A DNA stretch of 64,000 bases, taken from UBA1413 sp964567485 (GTDB lineage: Bacteria; Bacteroidota; Bacteroidia; Bacteroidales; Prolixibacteraceae). Under the pieces are notes generated by a model. It was not told where the DNA came from. It searched no databases and saw nothing but the letters and a program-made list of their open reading frames with translations. Location: contig CAZMMX010000014.1 of the NCBI GenBank assembly GCA_964567485.1, positions 1-64,000 on the forward strand. The letters are read 5' to 3'. Position numbers and translations under genes: made by a program. The stretch's first letter is position 1, and each line of letters begins with the position of its first letter. Below, in pieces: positions 1 to 7,271 of this stretch.

Positions 1-971
1 GCAGCCTCATTCTGCCAGTATTTCAGGTCGGAAACATGCGGCCATTCCAGTTTGTCGTCTTCAATGGCTTGCAGCCACCGCTCACGGTCCTGGTCTAGTG
101 AAACCCCGAAAACACCGAAACCTTTGGCCTTGTAATCATTGAAAACAGCCACCACGTTTGGATTTTCCTGACGGCAAGGACCACACCAGGCTGCCCAAAA
201 ATCTACCAGAGTATACTCATTCATGGCATAAATATCAGAGAGTTTCACGGGCTTTCCCTCGGGGTCGTTCTGCGTGAAATCAGGGGCGGTCTGACCAATG
301 GCCACGGTCTTCAGTTTGGCAATCCTCTCCTTCATCTCTACAACAGCAGGAACTACCGACAGCTTGGGATCCAGACCAGCCACCAGGGAATCCAGAGCAT
401 CCACTTCCATGCTCTGCTGCACCTGCGTCAGAAACACCGGAGTCACCCATGACGATTTGTTGTTCTTCACAAAATCGAGCACTTTCTTTCCCTGACCTTC
501 AAAAATGGCTGTCACCTCTTCCATCAGGCGGGCACCATTGATGGTGTCACCGGCCTGGATAGCCTGCTGGTATTCCTGGTATTTCGCCATGCCAGCCTTG
601 TTATCCCTGTCCAGCTCATCCCTGATCGCTATGTACTCATCGTTCACCGGCGACCCGGTCACTCCGACCGAACGCAGCGAGTCTACATGACCCGTGACCT
701 TCATGGACACATTCTCTACAAACAATGGGGCCTTCTGGTTTATCCCCTCCACCGAGAGATAATACATGCCGGGAAACTCCACCTTTCCTTCCAGAAGGGC
801 GACCCCGTCAACAACTTCGGCAGTGTCAACGCCTACAAAACTGCCGGCCTCACGCTGCTCCAGAAATACCTTCCCTGTAGCCCCGTTCAGCACTACCTCA
901 ATCTTATAACCCTCAGGCTTTGAACACCCAAACACTGCGGCCAATAATGCAATAACTAGTAATTTTCTCAT
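1..971 (-). CDS. TlpA-like thiol:disulfide oxidoreductase lipoprotein (C-terminus cut by window edge)
   Basis: About 323 residues are visible before the window edge. The N-terminus is a lipoprotein signal with lipobox ending 'LAAVFGC' (Cys16), so the mature protein should be membrane anchored and face the periplasm. Residues of about 20-120 ('EVVLNGATGKVFLEQREAG') have the look of the DUF4369 domain common in Bacteroidota TlpA proteins. The thioredoxin-like domain follows, with the redox motif WCGPC at residues 262-266. Family members reduce or exchange disulfides in exported proteins, often for cytochrome c maturation or oxidative stress. The start at 971 gives the signal peptide directly. 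The 3' end is missing; the family is usually 360-380 residues. A smaller thioredoxin-like relative with a closely similar active-site region lies at 38426. Confidence 0.85.
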   Translation of the reverse strand, partial: MRKLLVIALLAAVFGCSKPEGYKIEVVLNGATGKVFLEQREAGSFVGVDTAEVVDGVALLEGKVEFPGMYYLSVEGINQKAPLFVENVSMKVTGHVDSLRSVGVTGSPVNDEYIAIRDELDRDNKAGMAKYQEYQQAIQAGDTINGARLMEEVTAIFEGQGKKVLDFVKNNKSSWVTPVFLTQVQQSMEVDALDSLVAGLDPKLSVVPAVVEMKERIAKLKTVAIGQTAPDFTQNDPEGKPVKLSDIYAMNEYTLVDFWAAWCGPCRQENPNVVAVFNDYKAKGFGVFGVSLDQDRERWLQAIEDDKLEWPHVSDLKYWQNEA

Positions 972-1005
972 TTTTTTTGTTCCATTAATTGTTGTAATCA
1001 AGAAG

Positions 1006-1013
1006 CAAAATTA
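1006..1013 (-). promoter_or_regulatory. Candidate -7 element (TAATTTTG) for the TlpA-like lipoprotein gene
   Basis: Reading leftward, TAATTTTG matches the Bacteroidota -7 consensus TAnnTTTG about 35 bases before the start codon at 971. No convincing TTTG -33 element is seen at the usual spacing. Confidence 0.4.
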
Positions 1014-1235
1014 TAAAAATCAACTCATTAATACTTCGGGCCCTCACTTTTTCCCGATATTTAACCTTTTATTACCAAACGGAAGTAAACCCCCCACAGC
1101 AGAGCCGGCGGGAAATGGACTCAACGGAATGCACAACCTCCCTCCAAGGATTGAAATATCCTCTCTCTCCCCCTCTGACAACCCACCAACTGGATTAAAA
1201 ATAATTCACTTTCAGGCTGCTTTTTCTTATTGTAA

Positions 1236-1269
1236 TTTGACAGTAACTAAAAAAAACTGTTTATCTTTA
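1236..1269 (+). promoter_or_regulatory. Candidate promoter/operator of the Nudix-like regulator
   Basis: TTTG (1236-1239) and TATCTTTA (1262-1269) resemble -33 and -7 elements with a rather long 22-base spacer. Inside the spacer ACAGT and ACTGT form an inverted repeat separated by 11 bases, a possible autoregulatory operator. The match is imperfect. Confidence 0.3.
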
Positions 1270-1297
1270 TATCGACTAAACGTAACAAAACAGCATC

Positions 1298-2044
1298 ATG
1301 CTTTTAAAAAACATCTCTGTCGACTGTGTGATTTTCGGTTTTGACGGTGAGAAACTGAATGTATTGCTCTGGCAGGCTGATCCCAAGCTTTTATTGCATA
1401 CACTGCGGGAGCACGAGGATTTTGAGGAAGTGAAGTTTCTTTACGAGACCCATCCGGGACTTCAGGCCGATTCCACGTGGGGTTTGATCGGGGCCCATGC
1501 TTCCGAAGGGGCCAGCCTTGATGATTATGCCCAGGACATCACGACAGGGTGTACTGGGCTCGCCAATGTATATCTCAAGCAGTTCCAAACCTTCGGTGAC
1601 CATATGAGGGTTCCATATTACCGGGTGATCACCGTTGGGTACTACGCCCTGATCAACCCCCGGTACCATAATATCCGCCAATCCAATCTGACCCGCAAAA
1701 TGCAATGGTTCGATATCAATAAACTGCCTTCCCTCTGTTTTGACCATGAAGAAATCATAAGGGCAGCCCTCGACCATCTGCGGGAAAATGTCAAGTATCA
1801 CCCGGTCGGCTTTCACCTGTTGCCTGACAAGTTCACCCTTACCGAGATGCAAACCATGTATGAAGTGATCCTTGGTGAAAAACTCGACATCCGCAACTTC
1901 CGGAAAAAAATCCAGAAGATGGATTTTCTCAAGGAAACAGGCGAAAAACAAAAGAATGTTCCCCACCGGGCCGCCAGGCTTTACCGCTTCGACCGGGAAA
2001 ACTATGACCGCCAACTGAGGGAGGGTCTAACCTTCAGAATATAA
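1298..2044 (+). CDS. Nudix-fold transcriptional regulator (NrtR/AraR-like) with degenerate Nudix box
   Basis: 248 residues. The N-terminal half has a Nudix fold ('VDCVIFGFDGEKLNVLLWQ', 'STWGLIGAHASEGASLDDYA'), and the C-terminal part from about residue 155 looks like the winged helix of the NrtR family. Where a catalytic Nudix box has RExxEExG, this protein has 'QDITTGCTG' (about 79-87), so the metal-binding glutamates are lost. That fits NrtR-family repressors that bind a nucleotide-sugar or ADP-ribose-type effector without hydrolysing it. Bacteroidota members include sugar-pathway regulators of the AraR type. No sugar or NAD gene is adjacent, so its target cannot be named. The start at 1298 is the only good ATG. 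Confidence 0.75.
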   Translation: MLLKNISVDCVIFGFDGEKLNVLLWQADPKLLLHTLREHEDFEEVKFLYETHPGLQADSTWGLIGAHASEGASLDDYAQDITTGCTGLANVYLKQFQTFGDHMRVPYYRVITVGYYALINPRYHNIRQSNLTRKMQWFDINKLPSLCFDHEEIIRAALDHLRENVKYHPVGFHLLPDKFTLTEMQTMYEVILGEKLDIRNFRKKIQKMDFLKETGEKQKNVPHRAARLYRFDRENYDRQLREGLTFRI

Positions 2045-2094
2045 ACGCGGTTTAAACCTTTCGCGATTCCATTGGTCTTATTGTAAAACGTTTT

Positions 2095-2643
2095 ATGCAG
2101 ATTCCCGACCAGGAATTGGTGGACAGGCTCCTTTCGGAGACCTCCCGCCACAGCGCCTTTCAGGAACTGGTGACCCGGTACCAGGAGAGGTTGTATTGGC
2201 ATGTCAGGAAAATGGTCCTCAACCACGAAGATGCTGACGACGTTTTACAAAACACCTTTATTAAGGTATGGAAAAGCCTGGGTCAATTCAGGGGAGAATC
2301 CTCGCTTTTTACCTGGCTTTACAGAATCGCCACCAACGAATCGATCACCTTCATTAATTCCCAAAAACGCCATACCCTGGTTTCCATGAACGAGGTGAGC
2401 GATTACCTGAAAAACAGGCTCGAAGCCGACGACTACCTTGAGGGTAGCGATATCCAGAAAAAACTGCAGAAGGCCATCCTTACCCTCCCCGACAAACAGC
2501 GACTGGTCTTTAACATGCGCTATTTTGAGGAGATGCCCTATCAACAGATGTCTGAGATCCTCGACACCTCGGTGGGGGCCCTTAAGGCTTCCTATCACCA
2601 TGCCGCCCGTAAAGTGGAAGAATTCATTTCAAACAATGAATAG
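2095..2643 (+). CDS. ECF-subfamily RNA polymerase sigma-70 factor
   Basis: 182 residues, a normal length for an ECF sigma factor. Region 2 is visible at about 20-90 ('FQELVTRYQERLYWHVRKM', 'EDADDVLQNTFIKVWKSL', 'ESSLFTWLYRIATNESI'), and the region 4 helix-turn-helix at about 120-175 ('LPDKQRLVFNMRYFEEM', 'SVGALKASYHHAARKVEE'). There is no C-terminal extension. The stop lies 3 bases before the next gene, a one-TM protein likely to be its regulator, followed by a Spy-like periplasmic protein. Together they look like a cell-envelope stress module. The signal and regulon are unknown. Confidence 0.93.
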   Translation: MQIPDQELVDRLLSETSRHSAFQELVTRYQERLYWHVRKMVLNHEDADDVLQNTFIKVWKSLGQFRGESSLFTWLYRIATNESITFINSQKRHTLVSMNEVSDYLKNRLEADDYLEGSDIQKKLQKAILTLPDKQRLVFNMRYFEEMPYQQMSEILDTSVGALKASYHHAARKVEEFISNNE

Positions 2644-2646
2644 GTC

Positions 2647-3144
2647 ATGCCATTAAACCTTTTAAATTACAAACAGTCCATGAATAAAATAAAACCGATG
2701 AATTTCTCTGAAGATATACCCGAAGAAATCGCCGGAGCAGGCAAGGAATTGCCGTTCAGGGTTCCAAGGGGTTATTTCGACGATTTTCCGGCCCGGCTGC
2801 AGGCAGCCATAGAGCAGGAAACAGCCCCCGTGGCGACCAGGAAACTGCGCCTGGTCGATTATCTGAGGCCTGTGGCAAGCCTCGCCGCCGCTTTCGCCGC
2901 GGTCTTTCTGATCGTTTACTGGCCCGCAAAACTGATCACCAACGAAGAGGTCTTCACCTCCCGTGCTCTCCCCGCAGAATCTGAAAAAATCATCAACCTG
3001 GTAGAACATGTCGATGATCATACCTTCCTGTCGTTACTCGAAAACGACTCCCCTGCCGACCCCCTCGATGACGAAACCCTCGAGAGTTACCTGGCTGCCA
3101 ATTATAGCGCCTTCGACATCTACATGGAAATTAACGATAAATAA
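2647..3144 (+). CDS. Single-pass membrane protein in ECF sigma operon (putative anti-sigma factor)
   Basis: 165 residues if started at 2647; an internal Met at 2680 is an equally possible start. The cytoplasmic N-terminal segment carries 'PFRVPRGYFDDFPARL' (about 36-51), a GYFDDF-type motif often seen in small proteins encoded behind Bacteroidota ECF sigma genes. A single transmembrane helix spans about 74-96 and a roughly 70-residue acidic C-terminal part should lie in the periplasm. No classical zinc-binding anti-sigma (ZAS) His/Cys motif is visible. The anti-sigma role is inferred from position and topology only. Confidence 0.6.
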   Translation: MPLNLLNYKQSMNKIKPMNFSEDIPEEIAGAGKELPFRVPRGYFDDFPARLQAAIEQETAPVATRKLRLVDYLRPVASLAAAFAAVFLIVYWPAKLITNEEVFTSRALPAESEKIINLVEHVDDHTFLSLLENDSPADPLDDETLESYLAANYSAFDIYMEINDK

Positions 3145-3151
3145 GAAAACC

Positions 3152-3598
3152 ATGCAAAAAATTATCGCCATCATCCTTCCGGCCATCTTCCTCTTTACCC
3201 TGGCTGGCCAGGCTCAGAAAAAGGAAGGCCCCGACTTTGAGAAATTTAAAAGCCAGAAAATAGCCTTCCTCACCGAGAAGATCAACCTGACCCCCGACGA
3301 AGCACAGAAATTCTGGCCGGTCTACAACCAGTTCGAAAAGGAAAGGATGGAACTTCAGTTCAAACGCCGCGAATTGGAAATGAAAACCAGGGATGAAAAT
3401 GCCTCTCTGAGCGACCAGGAAATCATCACCATTACCCGTGACATCGCCGGAACCTTCAAAAAAGAGGCCGATATCTCCTCGGGATACAACGAAAAGTTCC
3501 TGAAAATCCTCTCTCCACAGAAAGTATTGTTACTCTACCGCGCCGAAAACCAGTTCAGGGTGCACATGTTTGACCAGTACCGCAAAAGAAGGGAATAA
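3152..3598 (+). CDS. Spy/CpxP-like (LTXXQ-type) periplasmic protein
   Basis: 148 residues from the ATG at 3152; longer in-frame starts overlap the upstream gene and lack a signal peptide, so I reject them. A signal peptide is clear (about 1-20, 'AIILPAIFLFTLAGQAQ'). The rest is helical and charged, with 'INLTPDEAQKFWPVYNQFEK' at about 45-65, the LTxxQ-type pattern of Spy, CpxP and CnrX sensors and chaperones. It starts 7 bases after the preceding gene's stop. With the sigma factor and membrane protein upstream it may be the periplasmic sensor or a chaperone controlled by the module; which one cannot be decided from sequence. Confidence 0.75.
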   Translation: MQKIIAIILPAIFLFTLAGQAQKKEGPDFEKFKSQKIAFLTEKINLTPDEAQKFWPVYNQFEKERMELQFKRRELEMKTRDENASLSDQEIITITRDIAGTFKKEADISSGYNEKFLKILSPQKVLLLYRAENQFRVHMFDQYRKRRE

Positions 3599-3648
3599 TT
3601 AAACCTCCTTGCGGCAGAGGCGTCGAGGAAACCGATTCCGACCAGGCA

Positions 3649-5148
3649 CTACAACACAAACCTGCCGCTCTCGAGAAAGTCGATGGTTTCATTGATGCCT
3701 TCATACATAAGCGTATCTTCGGAGACAAAGGAAACCCTGGTACGGTATTGAGCCATAAAGTCCTCCAGCACCGGGCTGGTGTGCATAGGCCTGCGGAATT
3801 CTACAGCCTGGGCAGCATTGTACAATTCAATAGAGAGAATTTTCAACACATTGTCGGCCACCTTCAGCGCTTTGGTCGCAGCATTGGCTCCCATGCTGAC
3901 GTGGTCTTCCTGTTCGTTCGACGAAGGAATGGAATCCACGGAAGCAGGGGTGGAGAGTTGTTTGTTCTGGCTGACAATCGAAGCCGCAGCATATTGGGGA
4001 ATCATAAATCCTGAATTTAGTCCGGGGTTGGCTACCAGAAACTCGGGGAGTCCCCTCTCCCCGGAAATCAGCCGGTAAGTACGCCTTTCCGAGATGCTCC
4101 CCAGCTCTGACAGGGAAATGGCTAAAAAGTCAAGCGACAAGGCCAGGGGTTCTCCATGGAAGTTCCCGCCTGACACGATCTTGTCTTCATCGGGGAAAAC
4201 CGTGGGATTATCGGTGACCGAGTTGATTTCGATCTCCACGACCCCGGCCACATATTTCACGGCATCCTTAACGGCACCATGCACCTGTGGTACGCACCTG
4301 AAGGAGTAAGGATCCTGGATATGCTTTTTCGGCTGTGCCATCAATTCGCTTCCAGTGAGCAGGTACCTGAAATTGGCAGCGGTCTGTGCCTGGCCGGGAT
4401 GGGGCCTGATCATCTGTATATTCTCCAGGAAAGGCTCTATGAGTCCGTCGAAGGCATCGAGAGAGAGCGCCCCGATGATGTCAGCCAGCTTAATCAGTCT
4501 GAAGGCCTTCAGGAGGGTATACACGGCATGGGCGCTCATGAACTGGGTTCCGTTGAGCAGGGCCAGCCCCTCCTTGGCTTCGAGCTGCAGGGGCTGCCAG
4601 CCCAGACTTTCCAACACATCGGAAGCATGCCGCTTTTCGCCCTGGTAGTATACCTCCCCACGCCCCAGCAGGGGTAGGAAAAGCATGGCCAGAGGCGCCA
4701 GGTCCCCGCTGGCCCCCAGGGAGCCTTGTTCACACACCACCGGAACGATGTGGTGGTTGAAAAGGTCAAGGATCATCTGAACGGTACGCAGTTGCACCGC
4801 CGAATTACCACGGGCCAGGGCGTGTGCCTTGAGCAGAAGCATCAGCCGTATGACATCATGGGGCACCTCAGGGCCCAGGTTGCAGGCATGAGACAACACC
4901 AGGTTCTCCTGCAAACGGCTCAGGTCATCATGGGGCACCGTGATATTGCATAAAGCCCCGAAGCCTGTGGTGATCCCATATAGGGGTCCTTCGGCTTCTC
5001 TGATCTTGCGGTCAAGGTAGGCCTTGCTCTTTTCAATCAGAGCTACCGATTCTGCCGATAACTCAAGCCGCATGTCCCTTTCCAGGATCTCCTCAATGAT
5101 CTCAAAAGTCAATGGGAGGGGCGATATCTGATGTATGGAAGGCTTCAT
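3649..5148 (-). CDS. hutH: Histidine ammonia-lyase
   Basis: 499 residues, the usual length. It deaminates L-histidine to urocanate, the first step of histidine degradation. The Ala-Ser-Gly triad that cyclises to the MIO electrophile is at 146-148 within 'GSLGASGDLAPLAM', and the catalytic loop Tyr is in 'YGITTGFG' (about 58-65). 'LSHACNLG' carries the Ser-His pair typical of HAL rather than phenylalanine lyases. The gene starts 10 bases after the hisS stop codon, so the two are probably co-transcribed. No hutU, hutI or hutG lies nearby, which is unusual for a complete catabolic operon. Confidence 0.95.
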   Translation of the reverse strand: MKPSIHQISPLPLTFEIIEEILERDMRLELSAESVALIEKSKAYLDRKIREAEGPLYGITTGFGALCNITVPHDDLSRLQENLVLSHACNLGPEVPHDVIRLMLLLKAHALARGNSAVQLRTVQMILDLFNHHIVPVVCEQGSLGASGDLAPLAMLFLPLLGRGEVYYQGEKRHASDVLESLGWQPLQLEAKEGLALLNGTQFMSAHAVYTLLKAFRLIKLADIIGALSLDAFDGLIEPFLENIQMIRPHPGQAQTAANFRYLLTGSELMAQPKKHIQDPYSFRCVPQVHGAVKDAVKYVAGVVEIEINSVTDNPTVFPDEDKIVSGGNFHGEPLALSLDFLAISLSELGSISERRTYRLISGERGLPEFLVANPGLNSGFMIPQYAAASIVSQNKQLSTPASVDSIPSSNEQEDHVSMGANAATKALKVADNVLKILSIELYNAAQAVEFRRPMHTSPVLEDFMAQYRTRVSFVSEDTLMYEGINETIDFLESGRFVL

Positions 5149-5158
5149 GATTTTTTTT

Positions 5159-6544
5159 CTAAAATTGGGGAGTTTTTTTCTCCCCGGCTACGACTTTTAT
5201 CAGCTCTTCGGGGGTGACCAGCATCTGATCGCCCGTTTCCATGTTTTTCAGGGTCAGTTTATGCTGTTCCATTTCGGTTTCCCCAGCCAGCACCACCCAG
5301 GGAATGCCTTTGCGGTGGGCATAGTTCATCTGCTTTTTCATCTTATCGTGGTCGGGGTAGATCTCAGCGCTGAGGCCTGCTTGACGGGCTTTGGCCAGAT
5401 GCGGAAGGATATAGGTTTCTTCGGCCGGCCCGAAATTCACGAAGAGCAGCCGCGTGGTTTCCCCCGTCTTCGCCGGGAAAAGCCCCAATTGGGTGAGGAC
5501 ATCATAAATTCTTTCGGCTCCAAAGGAGACGCCGACCCCCGAAACCCCGGGCATGCCAAATACCCCGGCCAGATCGTCATAACGCCCTCCTCCACAGATA
5601 CTCCCGATATTCTCATCCAGGGCCTTCACCTCAAAGATCGCCCCGGTATAGTAATTCAGTCCCCGCGCCAGGGTAAGGTCGAGTTCCGTCGCCGCTTGCA
5701 CCCCCGAACGCTCAATATACCCGAAGAGAATCTCCAACTCCTCCACACCTCTTAAGCCAACAGCCGATGAGGCGAGGATCTCCTTCAGCCGCGCAATTTT
5801 ACTTCCCGTATCGCCAGAGAGAAGAAGGATGGGCTCCAGAAGGGCAATGGCTTCACCAGGAATTCCTTTCTCCAGAAGTTCCTGTTTCACCTTTTCAAGC
5901 CCTATCTTTTCCATCTTGTCAATGGCCACAGTAATATCGATGATCCGCTCAGGCTGCCCGATCACCCCGGCAATGCCGGCAAGGACCTTGCGGTTGTTGA
6001 TTTTGACGACGGTACGGATTTCCAGGCGCGCAAAAACCTCATCGATGATAGAGACCAGCTCAGCCTCATTTAAAAGACTGTCACTGCCAATCATATCACA
6101 GTCACACTGGTAAAACTCACGGTAGCGCCCTTTTTGAGGCCGGTCAGCCCGCCATACCGGCTGGATCTGGTAACGCCGGAAAGGAAAGACAATTTCATTG
6201 CGGTGCTGTACGATAAAACGGGCAAAGGGAACGGTCAGATCATAACGCAATCCCTTATCCGCCACCGAACGAACGACCGCTCCGGAATCCCGGGCTGAGA
6301 GCTGCTCCCCGTCGACTCCGGCCAGAAAATCACCAGAATTGAGAATCCTGAAAATCAGCTTGTCCCCCTCTTCACCATACTTACCCAGCAATGTGCTGAT
6401 ATTCTCCATGGCAGGGGTCTCCAGCTGCTGAAAACCATACCGGTGAAAAACCTCCCTGATGGTATCAAAAATGTAGTTCCTCCGGGCGGTCTCCACGGGC
6501 AGAAAATCACGGGTTCCCTTGGGTATCGATGGTGTCTGTGCCAT
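5159..6544 (-). CDS. hisS: Histidyl-tRNA synthetase
   Basis: 461 residues. This class II synthetase charges tRNA-His in the cytoplasm. N-terminal 'PKGTRDFLP' and 'VFHRYGFQQLETPAMEN' (motif 1), 'LTVPFARFIVQHRNEI', motif 2 region 'RYQIQPVWRADRPQKGRYRE', the histidine-A signature 'LARGLNYYTGAIFEV' and motif 3 'GVGVSFGAERIYDVL' are all present. The C-terminal anticodon-binding domain is at about 365-450. The start is fixed by the conserved N-terminus. It is followed by hutH on the same transcript and is divergent from the GAF-domain reductase. Confidence 0.97.
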   Translation of the reverse strand: MAQTPSIPKGTRDFLPVETARRNYIFDTIREVFHRYGFQQLETPAMENISTLLGKYGEEGDKLIFRILNSGDFLAGVDGEQLSARDSGAVVRSVADKGLRYDLTVPFARFIVQHRNEIVFPFRRYQIQPVWRADRPQKGRYREFYQCDCDMIGSDSLLNEAELVSIIDEVFARLEIRTVVKINNRKVLAGIAGVIGQPERIIDITVAIDKMEKIGLEKVKQELLEKGIPGEAIALLEPILLLSGDTGSKIARLKEILASSAVGLRGVEELEILFGYIERSGVQAATELDLTLARGLNYYTGAIFEVKALDENIGSICGGGRYDDLAGVFGMPGVSGVGVSFGAERIYDVLTQLGLFPAKTGETTRLLFVNFGPAEETYILPHLAKARQAGLSAEIYPDHDKMKKQMNYAHRKGIPWVVLAGETEMEQHKLTLKNMETGDQMLVTPEELIKVVAGEKKTPQF

Positions 6545-6574
6545 ATTCGTCGTTTTGCGCTTTTGTTAAGAGGA

Positions 6575-6582
6575 CAAAAGTA
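6575..6582 (-). promoter_or_regulatory. Candidate -7 element (TACTTTTG) for hisS-hutH
   Basis: TACTTTTG on the minus strand fits TAnnTTTG exactly and would start transcription about 25 bases before the hisS ATG. The -33 element is not clear. Confidence 0.5.
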
Positions 6583-6630
6583 CAACTATGCCGGAATTTT
6601 TCCGATTTTTGTCGTTCGAAAAGAAAAACG

Positions 6631-7116
6631 ATGGAACCACACAAAAAGGCAGGGCGTTACAGCCGGATATATGCACAGCTGAAAGCGCTGGCCGCAAAAA
6701 GTAACGACACAGATGCACGAATGGCCACCATTGCCGCGGTGTTGCACCACAAGATGGACTATTATTTCTGGACGGGGTTCTATATGCTCCGCGACGGCGA
6801 CTTGGTGGTGCGATGCTACCAGGGACCGGTGGCCTGTCAGGTACTGGCCCGGGACAAGGGGGTGTGCTGGGCAGGGATCAACAGCGGTGAGACCATCGTG
6901 GTCGGCGATGTCCATCAATTTCCCGGCCATATCGCCTGCGATTCACGCAGTAATTCCGAAATCGTGGTTCCTGTGCGTGATGCCCGGGGTATCATTACCG
7001 GGGTCCTCGATGTCGACAGCAAGGAAAAAGAGGCATTTGACCAGACCGACGCCCTCTGGCTCGGAAAAATCGTGGCCCTGATCTATTCTGCCCACGAAGA
7101 CTATTGCGGATCTTAA
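6631..7116 (+). CDS. msrC: Free methionine-(R)-sulfoxide reductase (GAF domain)
   Basis: 161 residues from 6631; a longer in-frame start at 6529 overlaps the 5' end of hisS and adds no family sequence. The protein is a single GAF domain with the three cysteines of the fRMsr family: Cys69 in 'QGPVAC', Cys79 in 'GVC', Cys103 in 'FPGHIACDSRSNSEIVVP'. The spacing of 10 and 24 residues is that of the E. coli enzyme. Members reduce free methionine-(R)-sulfoxide, using the thioredoxin system. The gene stands alone between divergent hisS and convergent ubiD. Confidence 0.92.
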   Translation: MEPHKKAGRYSRIYAQLKALAAKSNDTDARMATIAAVLHHKMDYYFWTGFYMLRDGDLVVRCYQGPVACQVLARDKGVCWAGINSGETIVVGDVHQFPGHIACDSRSNSEIVVPVRDARGIITGVLDVDSKEKEAFDQTDALWLGKIVALIYSAHEDYCGS

Positions 7117-7117
7117 C

Positions 7118-7271
7118 AGATCAGGATTGCTGAAACAGCTGCAGTTCATTCTGATCAGGATCCCCAAAACAGTTGCGGGTTATTTGTGATCAGGATCCCT
7201 AAAACAGCCGCAGTTCATTCTGATCAGGATTCCCAAAACAGCTGCGGGATATTTGTGATCAGGGCCGCTGG
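7118..7271. repeat. Tandem repeat, four 34/35-base units in a 69-base higher-order pattern plus a partial fifth
   Basis: Units begin at 7118, 7152, 7187 and 7221, with lengths 34, 35, 34 and 35; a fifth partial copy begins at 7256. Each opens with (T)GATCAGGAT and contains AAACAG followed by a YYGCRG-type stretch. Units 1 and 3 end GCAGTTCATTC, while 2 and 4 end GCGGG(T/A)(T/A)ATTTG, so the array is two copies of a 69-base pair. It fills the space between the convergent msrC-type and ubiD genes, and the ubiD stop codon lies inside the partial fifth copy. There is no spacer sequence between units. Confidence 0.85.

Larger units (their letters stand above)
972..1297. other. Intergenic region between divergent genes
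   Basis: 326 bases between the TlpA-like lipoprotein gene and the Nudix-like regulator. It is AT-rich at both ends and holds candidate divergent promoters. The only open frame (1129-1344, 71 codons) has no recognisable product and overlaps the regulator start, so I do not call it. No RNA gene or repeat is seen. Confidence 0.6.

Noticed and set aside
1129..1344. 71-codon ORF before the Nudix-like regulator
   Set aside because: It overlaps the regulator start and the candidate promoter; no domain or start signal.
7118..7271. Possible CRISPR-like array
   Set aside because: The units follow each other with no spacers, have two variant endings, and no cas genes are near. It is a plain tandem repeat.
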